From CAYRHS01 sp964424125 (GTDB lineage: Bacteria > Actinomycetota > Acidimicrobiia > IMCC26256 > JAOSJL01), in NCBI GenBank assembly GCA_964424125.1, contig CAYRHS010000176.1, positions 1-6,196 on the forward strand: DNA of 6,196 bases. The letters are read 5' to 3'. Of the stretch, positions 1 to 4,148 are shown in pieces. The notes under the pieces were generated by a model. The model was given only the letters and a program-made list of their open reading frames with translations, ran no database searches and was not told the origin of the DNA. The position numbers and the translations under genes were made by a program. Numbering within the stretch: position 1 is the stretch's first letter; every line of letters starts with the position of its first letter.

Positions 1-177
1 GATGCAATCGTCGATCGCCTCGGCGTCGAGGCTGTAGACCTTGGCGACCGCGGCGTCCATGACGACCTTCGCCGCGGGCCAGATGTCGACGCCCGTGCCG
101 TCGCCCCGGATGAACGGGATGATCGGCTCGTCGGGAACGCACAGCTCCCCGTCCGCGAGCGTGATCTTCTCGGGCAT
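1..177 (-). CDS. icd: NADP-type isocitrate dehydrogenase, N-terminal part (cut by window edge)
   Basis: Isocitrate dehydrogenase oxidatively decarboxylates isocitrate to 2-oxoglutarate in the cytoplasmic TCA cycle. Reading the minus strand from the ATG at 177-175 gives 59 in-frame codons up to the window edge. The peptide starts MPEKITLADGELCVPDEP and continues with IIPFIRGDGTGVDIWPAA and DAAVAKVY. This matches the start of the dimeric E. coli-type enzyme (KITL-NGKL-VP-NPIIPYIEGDGIG-D, then DAAVEKAY). The conserved Glu before GDG is Arg here. A GGAGGAG Shine-Dalgarno sequence at 187-181 fixes the start. The catalytic and most of the substrate-binding residues lie outside the window, so an isopropylmalate-dehydrogenase relative cannot be excluded formally, but the KIT-to-VP lead-in is typical of Icd. 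It lies 99 bases downstream of the zinc-ribbon gene on the same strand and probably has its own promoter. Confidence 0.93.
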   Translation of the reverse strand, partial: MPEKITLADGELCVPDEPIIPFIRGDGTGVDIWPAAKVVMDAAVAKVYSLDAEAIDDCI

Positions 178-180
178 CGG

Positions 181-203
181 CTCCTCCGGCGTCCGGTCCG
201 GAG
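181..203 (-). promoter_or_regulatory. icd ribosome-binding site next to a small inverted repeat
   Basis: On the minus strand GGAGGAG (187-181) precedes the icd ATG by 3-5 bases. The inverted repeat CTCCGG (203-198) and CCGGAG (189-184) with an 8-base loop overlaps the 5' half of this Shine-Dalgarno sequence. The stem is only 6 bp, so any effect on ribosome access is inference. Confidence 0.5.
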
Positions 204-207
204 CCTC

Positions 208-213
208 ATGCTA
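208..213 (-). promoter_or_regulatory. Possible icd -10 element (TAGCAT)
   Basis: TAGCAT on the minus strand fits the actinobacterial TANNNT -10 pattern and would place transcription start near 201, giving a leader of about 24 bases ahead of the icd ATG. No convincing -35 hexamer is visible 17-19 bases upstream, so this is a weak call. Confidence 0.25.
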
Positions 214-226
214 GGTGGGGAAGCGG

Positions 227-253
227 CGCGGCCACCCATCGCACCGGGCCGCG
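227..253 (-). terminator. Weak candidate hairpin between the zinc-ribbon gene and icd
   Basis: A 7-bp inverted repeat, CGCGGCC (227-233) and GGCCGCG (247-253), with a 13-base loop lies in the spacer 24 bases after the stop codon of the zinc-ribbon gene. No U-tract follows, so it is not a classical intrinsic terminator. It could end or attenuate the purN-purH-folD transcript before icd, or be chance in G+C-rich DNA. Confidence 0.2.
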
Positions 254-276
254 GCACGAGCGGTCACCGCCCGGCG

Positions 277-513
277 TCAGCGTGCGACGGCGACGACGGC
301 GAGCGTCGCGAGATAGACGGCGACGAGCGCGAAGACGAGGCCCCAGGTGGTCATCCGCCGGAAGGGGCTAGGGGCGTCGAGACCGAAGCCGAGGTGCATG
401 CGGCAGGCCGAGCAGCGCTCCGCCCCGGGCACCACCGACACACCGCAGAGCGGGCACGTAGCGAGCGCACCCTCCGGCGCGCCCGAGTCCTGGGGCTGGA
501 ACTCGGCGGTCAT
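277..513 (-). CDS. Small zinc-ribbon protein with C-terminal membrane anchor (78 aa)
   Basis: This small protein has a metal-binding knuckle pair: Cys20-Pro-Leu-Cys23-Gly, then Cys34-Ser-Ala-Cys37, that is C-x2-C-x10-C-x2-C, the spacing of a minimal zinc ribbon. A basic patch at residues 52-53 (Arg-Arg) is followed by one hydrophobic helix from about 56 to 76 that ends at the C-terminus. The expected topology is a cytoplasmic zinc ribbon tethered to the inner face of the membrane. There is no signal peptide. The ATG (513-511) overlaps the folD stop as ATGA, so translation is probably coupled to folD, and no strong Shine-Dalgarno sequence is seen. The first 19 residues look disordered. I do not recognise a named family. 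Streptomyces has, as I recall, a small membrane protein (DUF3017) directly after folD, a similar position but a different architecture. Function unknown; the gene itself is well supported by its cysteine pattern and overlap. Confidence 0.82.
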   Translation of the reverse strand: MTAEFQPQDSGAPEGALATCPLCGVSVVPGAERCSACRMHLGFGLDAPSPFRRMTTWGLVFALVAVYLATLAVVAVAR

Positions 514-1373
514 CGTGTCGCCCGCCGCTCGGCCCGTGCGACCGTGTTGCGGAGCAGCATCGCGATGGTCATCGGGCCCACGCCCCCGGGCACCGGTGCG
601 AGCCAGCCCGCGACCTCCGCGACCTCCGGATCCACGTCACCCTGGATCCCTTCGTCGGTACGGCTGATGCCGACGTCGACCACCGCCGCGCCCGGCTTCA
701 CCATGTCGGGGGTGATCATGCCCGGCTTCCCTGCAGCGGCGACGAGGATGTCCGCGTGACGGGTGTGCTCGGGCAGGAACTGCGTTCGCGTGTGGCACTG
801 CGTGACGGTGGCGTTGCCGTTCGGTTCCTTGAGCGAGAGGAGGATCGCCAGCGGCCGGCCCGCTGTCGGTCCCCGGCCGACGATCACGACGTGACGACCT
901 TCGATGGGAACGTTGTTGCGCACGAGCAGCTCGACGATCCCCTGGGGCGTGCAGGGCCGAGGGAGGTCACGCGCGCCGAGCACCAGGTGCCCGAGGTTCA
1001 TCGGGTGCAGCCCGTCGGCGTCCTTCTCGGGATCGACCGCCAGGATCAGCTGCGTGTAGTCGAGCTGTTCGGGAACCGGATACTGAATGAGGTAGGCGTC
1101 CACCTCCGGGTCGCGGTTGAGCCCGTCGATCACGCGCATCACCGTCTGCGCCGAGACGTCGGCCGGGTGATCCTCCCGGATGCTGTGGATCCCGACCTCT
1201 GCGCACGCCTTGTGCTTGAGGCGCACGTAGACGTGGCTCCCCTGGTCGTCGCCGATCAGGACCGTGGCGAGGCCGGGCCTCACACCCTGCTCGGCGAGCT
1301 TCGCGACGCGGGCTCGTAGCTCGTCCTTGATCTCGTCCGCCGCCTGCTTCCCGTCCAGGACCTTCGCCGCCAA
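510..1373 (-). CDS. folD: Bifunctional methylenetetrahydrofolate dehydrogenase / methenyltetrahydrofolate cyclohydrolase
   Basis: FolD oxidises 5,10-methylene-THF to methenyl-THF with NADP+ and hydrolyses it to 10-formyl-THF in the cytoplasm. The 287-residue length is normal for the family. N-terminal catalytic domain: RPGLATVLIGDD (32-43), Tyr49-x3-Lys53 with the catalytic Lys, Gln97 in LIQYPVP, and the active-site Asp120 in KDADGLHP. PCTPQG (140-145) leads into the nucleotide-binding domain, with GRGPTAGRP (166-174), DVGISR (233-238) and PVPGGVGPMT (260-269). The usual GRS is GRG, a form I associate with actinobacterial FolD. The start is TTG (1373-1371), chosen because AGGAG lies 5 bases upstream and the next residues, AAKVLDGK, are where FolD proteins begin. 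It follows purH by 29 bases and overlaps the zinc-ribbon gene by 4. Its product feeds both upstream enzymes, PurN and PurH. Confidence 0.97.
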   Translation of the reverse strand: MAAKVLDGKQAADEIKDELRARVAKLAEQGVRPGLATVLIGDDQGSHVYVRLKHKACAEVGIHSIREDHPADVSAQTVMRVIDGLNRDPEVDAYLIQYPVPEQLDYTQLILAVDPEKDADGLHPMNLGHLVLGARDLPRPCTPQGIVELLVRNNVPIEGRHVVIVGRGPTAGRPLAILLSLKEPNGNATVTQCHTRTQFLPEHTRHADILVAAAGKPGMITPDMVKPGAAVVDVGISRTDEGIQGDVDPEVAEVAGWLAPVPGGVGPMTIAMLLRNTVARAERRATR

Positions 1374-1377
1374 CCCG

Positions 1378-1383
1378 TCTCCT
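1378..1383 (-). promoter_or_regulatory. folD ribosome-binding site that decides a TTG start
   Basis: AGGAGA on the minus strand (1383-1378), with its AGGAG core 5 bases upstream of TTG at 1373-1371. No ATG or GTG lies in frame nearby, so this site supports the rare TTG start. Confidence 0.7.
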
Positions 1384-1402
1384 GTCCCCCGCTGCTCCCC
1401 GC

Positions 1403-2914
1403 TCAGTGCCGGAAGTGGCGCTGCCCGGTGAAGACCATCGCGATGCCGTGCTCGTCGGCCGCGGCAACGACCTCCTCGTCGCGCACGGAGCCACCGGGTT
1501 GGATCACCGCCCGGACTCCCGCCTCGACCGCGGCGTCGACGCCGTCACGGAAGGGGAAGAACGCGTCGCTGGCGCACACGCCCCCTTCGGCGCGGCCGTC
1601 GGCCTTGCGGGCCGCGATCTCGGCCGCATGGACCCGGCTCTGCTGCCCCGATCCGATCCCCACCGCCTGAAGGTCCTTGGCGAGCACGATCGAGTTCGAC
1701 GAGGTCGCCGCGCACACCCGCCAGGCGAGCATGAGGTCCCGCCACTGCTCCTCGGTCGGAGCAGCCTTCGTCACCACTGACCATTCGTCCCGGTCGATGG
1801 CCACGTCATCGGGCTCCTGGACCAGGAACCCGCTCTCGAGCGGACGGAGCTGGAGGCCGGGATCACCCGGAGCGGGCGCCTCGAGCACGCGCAGGTTCTT
1901 CTTGGTCGCCAGGACCTCCCGGGCCGCGCCCTCGTAGCCGGGGGCGATCACGACCTCGGTGAAGACACCGGCGATCGCCTCCGCCGCTTCGCCCGACAGC
2001 TCCCGGTTCACCGCCACGACCCCACCGAAGGCCGACAACGCGTCGCACGCGAAAGCGCGCCGGTACGCGTCGGCCACGTCGACACCGAGCGCGACCCCGC
2101 ACGGGTTGGCGTGCTTGACGACCACGCACGCGGGCTCGTCGAAACGATGGACCAGCGTCCACGACGCCTCGGCGTCGAGCTCGTTGATGTAGGAGAGCTC
2201 CTTGCCGCCGTGCTGGACCATCCGCTCCGGCCAGCCGGGGGGAGCGTTGCGCTCCCGATACCGGGCTGCCCGCTGGTGCGGGTTCTCGCCGTAGCGCAGG
2301 GTCTCCGCGCGCTCCAACGGCACGACGAGATGGCGCGGCAAGTCGTCGCCTGCCTGGAGCCATCCGACGATCGCCGCGTCGTATGCCGCGGTGAGCGCGA
2401 ACGCCTCGAGCGCGAGCGCGCGTCTCGTCTCGTCGCCCAGCGCGCCGTCGTTGGCGCGGAGCTCGTCGAGGAGTGCGCCGTACTGGTCGGGGTCGGTCAC
2501 GATCGCGACCGAGCCGTGGTTCTTGGCGGCCGCGCGCACCATCGTCGGCCCACCCACGTCGATCATCTCGATGCCGGGGCGCTCCACGAACGGGTAGAGG
2601 TTCACGACCACCAGATCGATCGGCTCGATCCCCTGATCGGCGAGCGCAACCATGTGCTCGCCATTGTCGCGGTCGGCGAGGATGCCGGCGTGGATTGCCG
2701 GGTGCAGCGTCTTCACCCGCCCGTCCAGCATCTCGGGCGCCCCGGTCACGGCATCGACGGGTGTCACGGTGATCCCGGCGTCGGTGAGCGCGCGCGCTGT
2801 TCCGCCTGACGACACCAGCTCGACCCCGAGATCCGTGAGCCCCCGCCCCAGGTCGACCAGACCGGTCTTGTCCGACACCGACAGCAACGCCCTTCGGACG
2901 GCACGCGTGCTCAC
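1403..2914 (-). CDS. purH: Bifunctional AICAR transformylase / IMP cyclohydrolase
   Basis: PurH performs the last two steps of IMP synthesis: formylation of AICAR with 10-formyl-THF, then ring closure. From the GTG at 2914-2912 it has 503 residues, slightly below the usual 510-530. The N-terminal cyclohydrolase (MGS-like) domain shows SVSDKTG (12-18), SSGGT (35-39), LDGRVKTLHP (63-72), DLVVVNLYPF (100-109) and IDVGGPTMVRAAAKN (118-132). The transformylase domain shows RYGENPHQ (207-214), the catalytic Lys-His pair in VVKHANPCG (265-273), SAFGGVVAVNR (294-304), SGQQSRVHA (422-430), ASDAFFPF (448-455) and a typical ending, GQRHFRH. The linker between NLYPF and IDVGG is only 8 residues, against 17 in the E. 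coli protein as I recall it, which accounts for part of the shortness. The frame stays open far upstream, but homology begins at this GTG. The GTG overlaps the purN stop as GTGA, and no good Shine-Dalgarno sequence is seen, so initiation is probably coupled to purN. Confidence 0.97.
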   Translation of the reverse strand: MSTRAVRRALLSVSDKTGLVDLGRGLTDLGVELVSSGGTARALTDAGITVTPVDAVTGAPEMLDGRVKTLHPAIHAGILADRDNGEHMVALADQGIEPIDLVVVNLYPFVERPGIEMIDVGGPTMVRAAAKNHGSVAIVTDPDQYGALLDELRANDGALGDETRRALALEAFALTAAYDAAIVGWLQAGDDLPRHLVVPLERAETLRYGENPHQRAARYRERNAPPGWPERMVQHGGKELSYINELDAEASWTLVHRFDEPACVVVKHANPCGVALGVDVADAYRRAFACDALSAFGGVVAVNRELSGEAAEAIAGVFTEVVIAPGYEGAAREVLATKKNLRVLEAPAPGDPGLQLRPLESGFLVQEPDDVAIDRDEWSVVTKAAPTEEQWRDLMLAWRVCAATSSNSIVLAKDLQAVGIGSGQQSRVHAAEIAARKADGRAEGGVCASDAFFPFRDGVDAAVEAGVRAVIQPGGSVRDEEVVAAADEHGIAMVFTGQRHFRH

Positions 2915-3477
2915 CGCGAATCGGTCCCGAACTCGTCGGCCAGCCTGCGCAAGACCTCGGGATAGAGCACGCGCTCCACCTCCTTGATGCGTTCGTGGAG
3001 GGTCTCGGCCGTGTCCTCGTCGCGAATCTCGACGGCTTGCTGGGCGAGGATCGGCCCGGAGTCGACCTCGGGGATCGCGAGGTGGATCGTGCAGCCCGTG
3101 ACCTTGACCCCTGCGTCGAGCGCGTCCTGGACCGCGTGCGCGCCTCGGAACGCGGGGAGCAGGCTCGGGTGCGTGTTCGTGACCCGGTTCTCGTACTCGT
3201 CGAAGATCGGCTTCTCCAGGATCGTCATGAATCCGGCCATGGCCACCAGGTCCACGTCGTGCGCGCGCAAGGCGTCGACGACCGCATCGGTGAACGCGAC
3301 CCGGTCGGGAAGGTACGCCTTGCGGTCGACGATCTCCGTCGCGACAGCGGCCTGCTCCGCCCGTTCGAGTGCCCCGGTCCCGGGCCGGTCGGCGAGGACC
3401 AGCACCACCGGGAGGCCTGCGTCGAGGATCGCCTGGAGGTTCGTGCCCGAGCCCGACGCCAGCACCCCGATCCGCAC
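2911..3477 (-). CDS. purN: Phosphoribosylglycinamide formyltransferase (GAR transformylase)
   Basis: PurN transfers the formyl group of 10-formyl-THF to glycinamide ribonucleotide, the third step of purine synthesis, in the cytoplasm. The 188-residue length is typical. Visible motifs are the phosphate-binding LASGSGTNLQAIL (6-18), AMAGFMTIL (79-87), the catalytic Asn101-Thr-His103 followed by PSLLP (104-108), TGCTIHLAIPEVDSGPI (127-143) with catalytic Asp139, and AQQAV (145-149). These supply the Asn-His-Asp triad of the family. The start is GTG (3477-3475), because MRIGVLASG is where the domain begins. There is no proper Shine-Dalgarno sequence; a TAGGTT -10 box ends 6 bases before the GTG, which suggests a leaderless mRNA. 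It is the first gene of the minus-strand unit and overlaps purH by 4 bases. Confidence 0.97.
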   Translation of the reverse strand: MRIGVLASGSGTNLQAILDAGLPVVLVLADRPGTGALERAEQAAVATEIVDRKAYLPDRVAFTDAVVDALRAHDVDLVAMAGFMTILEKPIFDEYENRVTNTHPSLLPAFRGAHAVQDALDAGVKVTGCTIHLAIPEVDSGPILAQQAVEIRDEDTAETLHERIKEVERVLYPEVLRRLADEFGTDSR

Positions 3478-3622
3478 GAAGCAAACCTAGCCCAGGCCAC
3501 TCCATTAGTGTCCGAAGCAACAACAGGCCGATGTGGGCCGGAATCCTTGCAACCGAGCCGCCGACGTGCTCGGATGCGGGACACGACGGCCCAGGAGGCC
3601 ACACGACGACGAGGGAGGCCTC
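3478..3622. promoter_or_regulatory. Divergent intergenic region between purN and the four-helix membrane gene
   Basis: These 145 bases should hold the promoters of both the minus-strand purine unit and the plus-strand membrane pair. The minus-strand -10 box is at 3489-3484. On the plus strand the best pair I see is TTGCAA (3547-3552), a 17-base spacer and TCGGAT (3570-3575), which is weak because position 2 is not A. TAGTGT (3506-3511) is an alternative -10 with no -35. I see no clear operator, purine riboswitch or other structured RNA. Confidence 0.4.
3484..3489 (-). promoter_or_regulatory. Probable -10 element of the purN-purH-folD operon (leaderless)
   Basis: TAGGTT on the minus strand (3489-3484) fits TANNNT and is separated from the purN GTG by the six bases TGCTTC. 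That is the spacing expected when transcription starts at or next to the start codon. A CGGACA sequence at 3514-3509 matches TTGACA at 4 of 6 positions, with a long 19-base spacer. The absence of a Shine-Dalgarno sequence agrees with a leaderless transcript. Confidence 0.5.
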
Positions 3623-3624
3623 GT
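3609..3624 (+). promoter_or_regulatory. Ribosome-binding site within a start-codon hairpin
   Basis: GGGAGG (3613-3618) lies 4 bases before the GTG at 3623-3625 and selects this start. The same bases form a perfect inverted repeat, ACGAGG (3609-3614) and CCTCGT (3619-3624), with a GAGG loop, so the Shine-Dalgarno sequence would sit in the stem and loop and the first two bases of GTG in the 3' arm. Confidence 0.55.
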
Positions 3625-4120
3625 GGACAAGATCAGAGACCTCGAGCTCGGGGAACAGGTCATCGGCGTCGCCGGGATCCTGTTGTTCATCGACTCGTTC
3701 TTGAACTGGTTCAGCCGGGACTTCGGCGGTTTCGGGATCTCTGCCACCGTGACCCAGAACGGCTGGGACAACATCTTCAGCCTGCTGGCGGTCCTCATCG
3801 GCATCGCCATGGTCGTCGTGCTCGTGATCCAGAACTTCACCGGCGTGGGTCTGCCCGACAGGCTCGGCACGCTGTCGTGGGCCCAGGGCTACCTCATCGC
3901 CGGCGTCGTGGCGCTGGCGCTCGTCGTGCTCCAGCTGATCATCGGCTCGGACGCGGGCACGTTCGGCGTCTCGGCGAACCTCAACCGCACCTACGGTCTG
4001 TGGCTCGGCCTCATCTTCAGCGCCGGTCTGGCCGGCGGTGGGTTCCTGATGGTCCAGGGGGCCGAGGAGGGCGAGGCGCCGGGTGGGCCGGCCGCGCCAC
4101 CTCCTCCCCCGCAGAGCTGA
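3623..4120 (+). CDS. Four-helix membrane protein with internal repeat, unknown function (165 aa)
   Basis: I do not recognise a definite family. Four hydrophobic helices are visible at about residues 12-30, 48-70, 88-108 and 124-146, with a Gly/Ala/Pro-rich tail ending in a run of six prolines (159-163 plus neighbours). The two short loops expected outside the membrane carry near-identical motifs, FGISAT (37-42) and FGVSAN (114-119), 77 residues apart, so the protein looks like a tandem duplication of a helix-loop-helix unit. TM1 ends in FLNWF, like the FLPWY motif common in small actinobacterial membrane proteins. The GTG start is preferred over an upstream in-frame start at 3533, because GGGAGG precedes it and the extra 30 residues are Arg/Pro-rich and not protein-like. 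The gene precedes a ten-helix membrane gene by 28 bases, so the two are probably co-transcribed. Position between sucD and purN, four-helix topology and a Pro-rich tail recall mycobacterial Rv0954 (DUF5336); this is analogy, not shown homology. Confidence 0.85.
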   Translation: MDKIRDLELGEQVIGVAGILLFIDSFLNWFSRDFGGFGISATVTQNGWDNIFSLLAVLIGIAMVVVLVIQNFTGVGLPDRLGTLSWAQGYLIAGVVALALVVLQLIIGSDAGTFGVSANLNRTYGLWLGLIFSAGLAGGGFLMVQGAEEGEAPGGPAAPPPPPQS

Positions 4121-4148
4121 GCGCCCGCCGGACATCGGGCGAGTCGAA

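Noticed and set aside
160..178. GRG instead of GRS in the FolD nucleotide-binding motif as a sign of altered cofactor use (protein residues given)
   Set aside because: I recall the GRG-x-T-x-GRPL form from ordinary actinobacterial FolD proteins, so it is better treated as a lineage trait than as an anomaly.
208..1319. Plus-strand open frames antisense to folD and the zinc-ribbon gene (208-759, 756-1319)
   Set aside because: They cover well-conserved folD motifs on the other strand and show no protein-like pattern.
2111..2809. Plus-strand 232-residue open frame antisense to purH
   Set aside because: Opposite an intact purH domain, no recognisable motif, no ribosome-binding site; open only because stop codons are rare at this base composition.
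3533..3622. 30-residue N-terminal extension of the four-helix protein
   Set aside because: Arg/Pro-rich, no ribosome-binding site, and it would cover the intergenic promoter region; GTG at 3623 has GGGAGG at good spacing.
4083..4148. 22-residue N-terminal extension of the ten-helix protein
   Set aside because: It would overlap the end of the four-helix gene by 38 bases and adds a basic, non-conserved-looking segment. ATG 4149 is the simpler start, although its ribosome-binding site is weak.
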